A stretch of 64,000 nucleotides of DNA, from assembly GCA_018676675.1 (NCBI GenBank), contig JABHEG010000121.1, forward strand, positions 24,776-88,775, given 5' to 3'. The DNA comes from Lentisphaerota bacterium. GTDB lineage: Bacteria > Verrucomicrobiota > Lentisphaeria > Oligosphaerales > JABHEG01. Below, in pieces: positions 35,021-43,000 of the stretch. Every line of letters begins with the position of its first letter. The first letter of the stretch is position 1. The notes under the pieces were generated by a model. That model was not told the origin of the DNA, made no database searches, and was given only the letters and a program-made list of their open reading frames with translations. A program made the position numbers and the translations under genes.

Positions 35021-35336
35021 GTGTCGACTTCTGTTGTTCCTGTCGGCTTCTGTCGGCCGTGTCGTTCAGTGTTGTTCGCAAAAAGCGGCACGGTTGGCAG
35101 AAACGACGTTCATGTCGTCTGTCGTCTCGGGTGTTCCCCGGGAAAACAGGGGGTGAGGGGGAGAAAACACGAGCGACAGTGAACGACACGAAAGACGATA
35201 GAAGACAAAGAAGACGGACGACAAAGCAGACACTTTCTGAAATGAGAGAGGGCAGGGGGTAGCCTCTGGACGACTTCTCTCGCCTCGGGCGCGCGCGAGG
35301 CCCCGAAAGACTAATCAAGAACGGAGAATATGACCG
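35021..35336. other. Noncoding region with inverted repeat after the replication gene
   Basis: No gene. GTGTCGTTCAGTGT at 35059-35072 and ACAGTGAACGACAC at 35176-35189 are inverted copies (13 of 14 positions), set in a wider imperfectly complementary, T/C-rich then A/G-rich context. The position next to the replication protein would suit an origin, but this is inference. Confidence 0.45.
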
Positions 35337-35861
35337 ATGAGCGGACAGATAGCTGACAGCGTAAAGCAGACTCTCAAGGATCAGGGACTGTGGCCAAGAT
35401 TTCTCGAACGCCGCAACGAACTCAGGGAATCCGGCATGCCGCCCAAGCAGGCAACGGAGTACGCCCTGGCCGAGATGCAGAACGGGTATCCTGTTACCGA
35501 TGCTCAAGGCCCTCAACTCCCCATTGCCCCGGCTGCCCTGGCCGGCAAGACAGCTTCGGAGGCCGTGGTAGTCCGGTGGGTGTTCAACCACATCGATGAC
35601 TCCTCGACGACTGCCGACGATTGTCCTTCCCCTGGGGCCTGGACGCTTCTCAGGCAGTGCCGCGAAGCGCCCGGCTTCTGCACAATGTTCATCAAGGACA
35701 TCTGGACGAAGCTGCTTCCTAGCCGGGCTCAGCTTGAGGACACTGCTGGCGGCGACGATCGGGGAGATGGCAGGGTGACTCAGGCGTTGATTGCGCGGAT
35801 TCAGGCTGCCGGCGAGAAGGCCAATAGAGATTGCGGGGTGGAGCAGGTAGGAGCGCGTTAG
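35337..35861 (+). CDS. Hypothetical protein
   Basis: 174 residues from the ATG at 35337, with GGAG about 11 bases upstream. N-terminal part is helical and charged (VKQTLKDQGLWPRFLERRNE); later VVVRWVFNHIDD and GAWTLLRQCREAPGFCTMFI suggest a folded soluble protein. It lies between the Prim-Pol gene and the convergent integrase. No family recognised; the coding character looks genuine. Confidence 0.6.
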   Translation: MSGQIADSVKQTLKDQGLWPRFLERRNELRESGMPPKQATEYALAEMQNGYPVTDAQGPQLPIAPAALAGKTASEAVVVRWVFNHIDDSSTTADDCPSPGAWTLLRQCREAPGFCTMFIKDIWTKLLPSRAQLEDTAGGDDRGDGRVTQALIARIQAAGEKANRDCGVEQVGAR

Positions 35862-35913
35862 GCGCAGGCCGTTGGCGGCGGGCTTATACCGCTCTGTCAT
35901 GCTGGTCAGCAAC

Positions 35914-37296
35914 CTACTTGCTGGCCAGCGATGCGGCGTGGTTCAGAAGCGCCCGGACCTGCACAATCGGCAGGGATCGGGCAAGGCCCGCGAGCCGGTC
36001 ACGGTCGGTGTGGTCGGTGTGGTCGGTGGATTCGGTGTCGAGTTCGGTAATAGCAGGAAAAGCGGCGATGGCATTGCTGGCATCCGTCGGGGATGCGTGC
36101 AGGTACAGCTCCTGAATCTGCGGGCTTGCATGGCCGCACAGGGCTTGTACCACGTGCAGAGGGACGCCTTCACGGGCGCAGATGCTCACGAAGCTGTGTC
36201 TCAGGCTGTGGAAGCCGACCTCGACCACGGCTCGCCTGCCGGTGTGTTCCTTCTCGTTGGAATTCGTCCCGGTCCGCTTGATCGACCCGTTTGCATTGCG
36301 CACGTAACCGGTTCCGGGCTTGTGCAGCCGAATGCCGCACGATCGGAAGTGATCCTGGATCCGCTTCGTGAGGGCGCTACGGCTGTCCCGGTAGACCGCC
36401 GCCAGGCTCGGCATGACATCACCTTCCCGTTTGGGTGCCGGGGTCTCGGCCAGGATCGCCTGCAAAACGGGGTGGAGCGGGAGTACCAGCTTCTTGCCCT
36501 TGTACGATGTCTTGGACGGTTCGCGGACCAACTTCGACAGATCATCCGCTACCTCGGACCAATCAAGCGTCGCGGAGTCGCCCAGCCGCAAGCCGGTGTA
36601 GAGCCCCACGGCCAGCAAGGCCCGCAATTCACCGTCCGCCGACTGACACACGGACTTGAGTTCACCCGTGGTAAACTCGCGGCGTCCCTGGGGCTTGTGG
36701 TTTCGCTTGCGCAGCCCCGCGAACGGGTTTGGTTCGATCCCCGCAAGCTGGAACATGACGCGGCAGAGCAGGACTATCTTGTTGATGCGGTCTCCGCTCA
36801 CTGTGCCGGAGGCGAGAAGGTCCTTTCTGAACTGGCCTGCTATGTCCGCCGTCACATCTTCGGCGAACCGAATGCCCCCGGCTTCGGCCCACTTTTCGAA
36901 CTTGGACCACTGCGAGAGGTTGTCCCTGACGGTAGTGGCGGACAGGGAGCGTTCAGTGGTTCCCCGCGTGTTCGTTTTGTAGGGGTGCCTCTCCCACATC
37001 TCGGCAATCGGCAGCTTCGGTTTGGTTGCCTCTTCAGCTGCCTGAGCCCGCGCTTCGGCGTCTCCGAGGGCATCCGCCGCCAGGCGTCGCCTCTCTGCAT
37101 CGGTCTTTGCCGTATAAGGCCGCAAAATGCGGTCAGATGCTGCCTCGGCGGGCTTTTCGCGGGTGATCGGTTGCCCGTCGTCATCGGTCAGCTTCTGCCG
37201 GAAGCGTTCGCCGTTGATGGAGTAGTCGAGCCAGTAGATCGCCCCGTGTTTCTTGCTCCGCCGGGTGTAGAGTCTGCCCTTCGTCCGTCGTGCCAT
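35914..37296 (-). CDS. int: Tyrosine recombinase / site-specific integrase
   Basis: About 460 residues from the ATG at 37296, eight bases after GGAG. The N-terminus MARRTKGRLYTRRSKKHGAI is a basic arm-binding-type region. The core-binding domain covers about residues 90-215. The catalytic residues are visible: Arg in GLYTGLRLGDSATLDW, HxxR in FHSLRHSFVS, His in LCGHASPQ and the nucleophile Tyr in ELYLHASP. The C-terminal tail has a short DHTDHTDRDR repeat encoded by GGTCGGTGT-type DNA repeats. It is transcribed away from attR, 125 bases from the att repeat, and catalyses integration into the tRNA gene. Confidence 0.95.
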   Translation of the reverse strand: MARRTKGRLYTRRSKKHGAIYWLDYSINGERFRQKLTDDDGQPITREKPAEAASDRILRPYTAKTDAERRRLAADALGDAEARAQAAEEATKPKLPIAEMWERHPYKTNTRGTTERSLSATTVRDNLSQWSKFEKWAEAGGIRFAEDVTADIAGQFRKDLLASGTVSGDRINKIVLLCRVMFQLAGIEPNPFAGLRKRNHKPQGRREFTTGELKSVCQSADGELRALLAVGLYTGLRLGDSATLDWSEVADDLSKLVREPSKTSYKGKKLVLPLHPVLQAILAETPAPKREGDVMPSLAAVYRDSRSALTKRIQDHFRSCGIRLHKPGTGYVRNANGSIKRTGTNSNEKEHTGRRAVVEVGFHSLRHSFVSICAREGVPLHVVQALCGHASPQIQELYLHASPTDASNAIAAFPAITELDTESTDHTDHTDRDRLAGLARSLPIVQVRALLNHAASLASK

Positions 37297-37375
37297 GGGT
37301 CCATCTCCAAGGTTGCTTGTGGCCACTAGGTCATGCTTTACCATGCCATGTCACAAGCCGGACGCAAGGGCTATA

Positions 37376-37412
37376 GCGGCACAAACCGACACGAAATACA
37401 TCTACCAGGCAG
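37376..37412 (+). promoter_or_regulatory. Candidate integrase arm sites, right
   Basis: CGGCACAAAC and CGACACGAAATACATCTACC lie between the integrase start and attR, then CCAGGCAGG. The order and orientation match the left-end set at 14683-14739. Confidence 0.45.
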
Positions 37413-37420
37413 GGAAGACG

Positions 37421-37471
37421 CGGAATCATAATCCGAGTGTCCGGGGTTCGAGTCCCTGAGCCGCTACCATT
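37421..37471 (+). repeat. attR: 51-bp direct repeat of the tRNA 3' half
   Basis: Identical over 51 bases to 14534-14584. It is the original chromosomal 3' half of the tRNA gene, displaced here by insertion of the element. No 5' half precedes it, so it is not a functional tRNA. Confidence 0.92.
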
Positions 37472-37512
37472 TTTCTCTTCTCACAGTGAGTGCCTTTCAG
37501 GGGGAAAGGCGG

Positions 37513-37827
37513 ATGACCACACTGTATGTCCTTCGAGACCCCGACTCCGGCATGCGCTATGTCGGGATCACGAACGACCTATCCCGTCGCCTCCGCGAAC
37601 ACCGCAAGAAGCAGTCGGTCGGATCTCGTCGGCTCGGGAACGCCGAACTGGTACACACTGAGGAATTCCCGGACTACACGACGGCTCGCAAGCGAGAGAA
37701 GCAACTCAAGTCCGGAGCAGGCCACCGTTGGCTTACTGCATTCCTGGCTGAAGGCACATCGTGTCCGTGTCCTGCCGTTCGGCAGGATGAAGTTCGAGCT
37801 TGGCCTGCCGAACGGCAGACTCCCTGA
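37513..37827 (+). CDS. GIY-YIG nuclease domain protein
   Basis: 104 residues from the ATG at 37513; a start at 37486 would add nine. The N-terminus MTTLYVLRDPDSGMRYVGIT has the GIY-YIG form (LYVL...YVG), followed by NDLSRRLREH, EEFPDYTTARKREKQLKSGA and GHRW, as in small stand-alone UvrC-type GIY-YIG proteins. The last ~22 residues are encoded by the palindromic module at 37770-37820 and end at the tRNA 3' copy. The gene is bracketed by two copies of the tRNA-Met 3' half. A homing or tRNA-targeting nuclease role is inferred from that context; activity is unproven. Confidence 0.8.
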   Translation: MTTLYVLRDPDSGMRYVGITNDLSRRLREHRKKQSVGSRRLGNAELVHTEEFPDYTTARKREKQLKSGAGHRWLTAFLAEGTSCPCPAVRQDEVRAWPAERQTP

Positions 37828-37837
37828 GCCGCTACCA
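37761..37837 (+). pseudogene. tRNA-Met 3' fragment interrupted by the palindromic module
   Basis: GTGTCCG, then the module, then TCCCTGAGCCGCTACCA. Removing 22 bases on each side of GTTCGAG restores the T arm and acceptor 3' strand including CCA. No D or anticodon arm is present. It partly overlaps the 3' end of the GIY-YIG gene. Confidence 0.78.
37770..37820 (+). repeat. Palindromic module, GIY-YIG copy
   Basis: 51 bases: TCCTGCC-GTTC-GGCAGGA, TGAA, GTTCGAG (37792-37798), CTTGG, then CCTGCC-GAAC-GGCAG. The right hairpin is the reverse complement of the left one, so the whole module is a near-palindrome centred on the heptamer. Confidence 0.8.
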
Positions 37838-37998
37838 TTTCTCGCTCCTCTTCCTTCTCTCCTTTTGCTGATGCTTGTTCTGCCCCTCCCATGCGGCGGA
37901 GCAGTACAGCAGAAAACTCTTTCGAGAGCCCTTCCTGTATCGACCTTGGCGAAGTGTCTTGGACGTGGCACGTTAGGACGCCCCGAGGAACGGTAGAC

Positions 37999-39762
37999 AT
38001 GTCGCGCCAAGTGAGAGACCAACGGATGCATAGGACGGGTGATCCAAGTGTGGGCCTTGAGCAGGCTCTGGAGCAATTGCGCCCGTATGCTCAGGACGTG
38101 CCCAGTGCGGCGCTGGACTGGATCCGGGCTAACTGGAGCGAGGCTGAGCCGGCGTTCTTGGGCGTTCTGGCCGAGGCGTTGAAGGACCCGTTCGCGGAGA
38201 CGACGGCTCTCTTTGTCTATTCGCTGTATCTGTGCGCCGAGATGGAGTCCGAGCCGGCATTCGAGCGTTACGTCGCGATCTGTCGATTGCCCGGACCGCA
38301 GTTGAGAGTTCTGACTGGCGACATCCTGACCGAGCATATGCCGATGTTCTTGGCGCGGACCTGTGCTGGCCGTGTCCCACAGCTCAAGAGCTTGATCGAA
38401 GACCGCACGGTTGCGGAGTACGCGCGCAGCATGGCGTTGCGGACCTTTGCACGTCTTGTTCTGCATCGGGGGGAGCTGCCCGTTTCAGAGTTGGAGGTGT
38501 ACGTCTTGAGCCTCCTGGACGGTGGCCTCGAGCTGGAAACGTCTCATGTCTGGGACACCTGTGTGTCGCTGTGCTGTGACATGTGCTTCAAGAAGGCGCT
38601 GCCTCTCATTGAGGATGTCTACACCATGGGACTGGCTGATGAGGGGTGCATCACGCTCGAGGAAGTGAAAGAAGATTTCAGGGCCGGGGCCAAGGCGTGT
38701 CGAGAGGCTGCGGTTAAGTACCATTGCCGACCGCCGTTGCCGGCAGAGGAAGCCATGAGTGTCTGGCGGAGAGGCTGGGGCGAGGACCACAAGCCCGACC
38801 CTGATGAGCTGCTGGCTGTCCTTTCTGCGGCGCCACGCCCGTTGTCACATCGGCAGGGACGCAAGATCGGACGCAACGAGCCCTGTCCATGCGGCAGTGG
38901 GAAGAAGTTCAAGAAGTGCTGTCTGAACAAGATCCCGGTCCCTCAGTCTGTGTACGGACGCGACGTGCCCGAGAAGGACCGTGGACTGAATCGCTGGCTG
39001 GAAGCCGGCTACATCCACCTCAGGGCCGACTCTCAGTGGGAGGCCATGGAGTGTTGGCTTCGCTTCTGGGAAGAGCTGATGACGCGCATCCCGCCGGAGC
39101 TGAGCGATCCGGCGGATGACGCGATGGAGACCACCTTTGAGGGTCGCGAGTTGATCGGGGTTTGGCTGGATGAGTTCAAGGTCCTGCTGGACGATGTCGC
39201 TGGTCGCAGCACGTGGGCCGCGGCTCGGGCTTTGCGGTTCACTGAAGATGTCCTCACGTGTTTTCCGCGTATGTCGGAGGACGCCGTCTTGAGCTTCTCC
39301 GAGGCACACGCGGAGCATCAACTTGAACTTGGGCGAACGGCCGAGGCCGTCAACGAGTTCGAGGAGCTTATGGAGCGCTGGCCTGACCATGTGCCGCCAT
39401 ACTTGCGTCTGGCCGAAATCCTGAGCATCGAGGCAACCGACCACGACCTGGTCCCTGACCTTGATCGCGCTGAGGAGCTGTTGACGCGGGTTGATTGCCG
39501 GACGCAGGAGGACGACACAAGGCGATTGGACTGTGTTCGGGGCGATATCGATGCGTTACGAGAGATCCAGGAGGCCAGATCCGCGTTTGTGGCGAACTCG
39601 CGCGAAATGAGCGTGGTGCATGCCCGCCAGGCGGAACACCGGGCTGAACAACGACGTGAACGACGGCGACAGAAGGCCGAACAGGAACGTCGGCAACTGA
39701 GTTTCCTGCCAGAGTTGGGAGCTTCCGAAGACACGGCAAGCTCCCCGGATGCCGCTGAGTGA
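37999..39762 (+). CDS. SEC-C motif protein (DUF1186-like)
   Basis: About 587 residues from the ATG at 37999 (GAGG about nine bases upstream). The N-terminal ~270 residues are HEAT/TPR-like helices of the DUF1186 kind. The zinc-binding SEC-C motif is GRNEPCPCGSGKKFKKCCLN at about residues 290-309. The C-terminal part has further TPR-like helices (QLELGRTAEAVNEFEELMER) and a charged coil rich in Arg/Glu. SEC-C motifs occur at the end of SecA and in many proteins of unknown function. The role here is unknown; it may bind nucleic acid or ribosome-associated partners. Confidence 0.8.
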   Translation: MSRQVRDQRMHRTGDPSVGLEQALEQLRPYAQDVPSAALDWIRANWSEAEPAFLGVLAEALKDPFAETTALFVYSLYLCAEMESEPAFERYVAICRLPGPQLRVLTGDILTEHMPMFLARTCAGRVPQLKSLIEDRTVAEYARSMALRTFARLVLHRGELPVSELEVYVLSLLDGGLELETSHVWDTCVSLCCDMCFKKALPLIEDVYTMGLADEGCITLEEVKEDFRAGAKACREAAVKYHCRPPLPAEEAMSVWRRGWGEDHKPDPDELLAVLSAAPRPLSHRQGRKIGRNEPCPCGSGKKFKKCCLNKIPVPQSVYGRDVPEKDRGLNRWLEAGYIHLRADSQWEAMECWLRFWEELMTRIPPELSDPADDAMETTFEGRELIGVWLDEFKVLLDDVAGRSTWAAARALRFTEDVLTCFPRMSEDAVLSFSEAHAEHQLELGRTAEAVNEFEELMERWPDHVPPYLRLAEILSIEATDHDLVPDLDRAEELLTRVDCRTQEDDTRRLDCVRGDIDALREIQEARSAFVANSREMSVVHARQAEHRAEQRRERRRQKAEQERRQLSFLPELGASEDTASSPDAAE

Positions 39763-39851
39763 CTTCTCCCTTGCTGAGGGAGAACGCACAGTCTCAATCG
39801 ATCACCGGCGTTGCTTCTCGCTTTCTGAAGGCCGGTTCACTGATCCGGGAC

Positions 39852-39949
39852 AAGCCGGTCAAGGATGACCGGAGCTCCAGAGCGCTGGTTTGGTTCCGTC
39901 AAGCCGGTCAGGGATGACCGGAGCTCCGGAGCGCTGGTTTGGTTCCGTC
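39852..39949 (+). repeat. Two tandem 49-bp hairpin repeats
   Basis: Units at 39852-39900 and 39901-39949 differ at two or three positions. Each contains the perfect hairpin CCGGTCA-NGGA-TGACCGG and ends in TTTGGTTCCGTC. The second runs into AGAGCCCTGACC, the core of the array at 55481. Confidence 0.85.
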
Positions 39950-40024
39950 AGAGCCCTGACCAACGGGGGGGGGCGGCAGCGTGAAGACCGTTTCGTTGTG
40001 CGCGGCTTGGTTTGGACTCTCCGG

Positions 40025-43000
40025 TCACGGCACGTTCAGGAAGGTGACCTGGCCACTGCTCGTCCCGACGACCAGTCGTGGCGCGCCTTTCCCAAACTGG
40101 TGGGCCTGGAGAACGGTCGGTCGCCCCTTCACGCTTGTCTCAACGACCGGAGTCCCGTGCGCATCCAGCCCGATGATGGAGCCATCCTCGCATGCCACCG
40201 CGATGCGACACGTTCCGGACGCCGTGCACGCGATCTTGACAGGCGGACTGTTCAGGCGTCGACTCCAGAGCCGTTCGCACGTGTGGCTCAGGCCGACCAC
40301 CAGTCCACTTGCCACGCCTGCGATGATCTCCTGCTTGCCATCGCCGTCGATATCTGCCACACCGAGGGCACGCATGGTCGAGTACGGGGCTTTGCTCTTG
40401 CCCGGTCCGAACTGGGCGTTATGGATTGGCGTGCCAGCGCCGTCATAGACCGTGACGCGGTTCCATGTCCCATTGGTCGCGGAGACGAGTTCCTTGCTGC
40501 CGTCACCGTCCAAGTCGGTGTAGGTGGTGCCGACTCGGTTCTGCGCAGCCCAGCCCCCTACCATCGTGTGGCCCTTGGGCACACCGAAGAAGCCTCGCCC
40601 TACTTTGAGCGTCTTGCTGTTCACGGTGGCCAGCGTGTCGTTGCCGTTGGGCCAACGGGCAATAAGCAGGTTCCGGCTGTCATCCGGGCCGTCCACCAAC
40701 TGCATCTTCCATCCAGGGCCCCAGAAGACGGGCAGGCGTTTTGCCAGTCGCCCGTCCGGGTTGAGGATTTCCAGCGTGCAGGCGCTGCCGACGAAGCACT
40801 GGCTCTTGCTGTCCATGAACGGCCCCGTCAGAACGCCGTGGATCCCTTCGTGGCCGGGAGCCGTCTTGAACCAGTACGTTTTCGCGGCTCGGAACACGGC
40901 GGGGTCCATCACTGACACATACGTCCAGGCTCGTTTCCCGGTCTGGTCAAAGGCGATCAGCTTTTCGTCTGCGCAGCCTGCCAGCAGCAAGCTGTGTTCC
41001 TGCCACCAGTGCACTTGCCGGACGAGTCCTTCGGTCTTGAGCACGCGGATTGTCTCACCCTTCGGCGACAGAACGTGAACGTCTTTCCCTGCGGCAATTG
41101 CCAAGCTTGTTCCACCTGCTGCATCGCAGCGGGCAATGGCCCTGACGCTGTCCTCTGCTTGCGCCCGGCCGATCACGCTCAACGTCGCCAGCGGCCGGCG
41201 TTCCCCGGCCGCCCTCTTTGCGGCCAGAGATTTCTGCCGTTCGCCGCCCGCTCTTGCGAGTTGGTTTTCGAGGTGCCTCACCAGTTTCGCGTGCACGGCG
41301 GGGGCGGGGGTGGCTCCGGTCAGTGTGTGACGACCCGGCGCGAGAGACAGCTCCGTGAGGCCGTCAGGGGCCGGCTTTGCCTCCGCGCGGACACCGTCCA
41401 GGACCAACGGCCGGTCGGAGGCCAGAGCCACACGGACCTTGGTCTGCGCGAGGGCAACGATCTCGAGCGTGCCGGTCGGGAAGTCCCAGTCTATGTCCAC
41501 GGCCGGGGTGGCCGAAAGCAGGAGGCCCTCGGTGTTCACCTGTGTCATCTGCCATCCGTAGACGTGATCGGTTGCCGCGATCCCGAAGGCCGCTTCCATC
41601 TCTCCGTGGGCACCCACAAACGCCGCCGCCGCTCCGGGCAGGGCCAACGCCGCTGCGTTTGGCCCTGTCTGGAGGCACGCGACCGATTGGTCGGCGGCCT
41701 TACCACCGCGTGCGATCAGATAGAAGGCGATTCCGTGGTCTCCCTTGCTGACAGGCTTCGTCCAGCTCATGTTGATCGTCTGTTTGCCTCTGACATCCAT
41801 GAGCTGCGAAGGCATGAGCTGAAGATGTTTCGGGCGTACTGTTGCACTCACGACACCGTCGGCGGGCTGCAGGGCGAGGCCGGTGAAACCCACGTAGCAC
41901 TTGGTGCTGCCCGAAGAGCCGATGACCTCGATCCGGACCGTGTGCCGGCCTGCACTGAGTTTTCCTTTTCCGAGGTCAGCCCGATGCTGGGCCACGCTGG
42001 TAGCATTGAGGTCAACGTCTGCCGCGACTTCCTTGTCGTCGAGCAGGATTCGGACCCGTCCCCGGTCTACGTATTTCACGAAGTCTGCGAACACCTGGCC
42101 TCTAAACGGCTTGGCCAACGTGAACGGCATTTCCAGCCATGTTCCCTTTTCCGTCGCACGCAGGAGCATAATGTTGATGCTCCCCAGCCGTTTCAGGAGA
42201 TCTGACGGTCCGGGGCTTGCCGTGCATTCTGCATCGAGGGCGCGGAAGGAGAGCCAGCCCGCGGGAGCTGTATGCTTGCCTTCCCCGGGGAGGGCGACGG
42301 CCTGCTCTGCTTCGGACCAGACCCCACCCAACGTTTCCCAGGCTGTACCGATTGTCATATTGTCGCTATCGGTTCGGAAGGTCACATCGTCTGCGAAGAG
42401 CGCATAGCGACTCGTGCGACGGACGACGTATCGTCGCCAACTGCTGTACGCGGCTCGGGGGACCTCACCGACAGCTATGATGGTCTTGCCCAGAGCATCG
42501 CGATGCAGGAGAGCCGCATCCATGGCCACTTGCGGCTCGACCATGCCATCGGCACTGGTCTGGACTTGCGTATGGTAGCCGCGGAGGACGGTGACACCGT
42601 CCAGGCGCAGGTCGAGGACTCCGAACGTATGGTAGGGGTTTCGCGAGGCTCCGTTGAACCCGTCGAGCAAGATAAAGTCGCCCCCCGGGCCGGTCTCGTT
42701 TCGGTAGCTCCCGAACAAGAATGACTGGCCGAGAGGAATGCCGCTGTTCCGTCGTTCCCAGAGAGGTGACGGGACGGGGTTGATGCTCCACGTGCCGGTG
42801 GTGCCGGTTGGGGCGGCAGCTTTCAGCGACGGCTCGGGCCAGAAGGACTGTCCGACGCGGAAGGCGTCAGTTTTCATGCCCGTTTTCTCGCGATACCGGA
42901 TCCAGCGCCCGTCCCCCGTGATATAGGCCGCTTTGTTCAGGAATCCGAGCGAGGCGTAGCGCAACTGCCGGTCATCCTTGAGGCCGGACAGAAGCATGTC

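Larger units (their letters stand above)
14534..37471 (+). mobile_element. Integrated element of about 22.9 kb in a tRNA-Met gene
   Basis: The element is bounded by the 51-bp tRNA repeats. Reading left to right it holds noncoding and repeat DNA, two surface proteins, a type I restriction-modification operon with rhuM, small unknown genes, an excisionase-like HTH protein, a Prim-Pol/DUF3987 replication protein, and a tyrosine integrase transcribed away from the right end. No capsid, portal, terminase or conjugation gene is visible, so it resembles a satellite-like or mobilisable island rather than a complete phage or ICE. The two repeats start 22,887 bases apart. Confidence 0.9.

Noticed and set aside
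35872..37329. Plus-strand open frame of 485 codons opposite the integrase
   Set aside because: Mirror of the integrase reading frame; the integrase has all catalytic residues.
37421..37471. Second functional tRNA-Met gene
   Set aside because: Only the anticodon-loop-to-CCA part is present; the 5' acceptor and D arm are missing, so it is attR.
14534..37471. Complete prophage
   Set aside because: No terminase, portal, capsid, tail or lysis gene was found between the att repeats.
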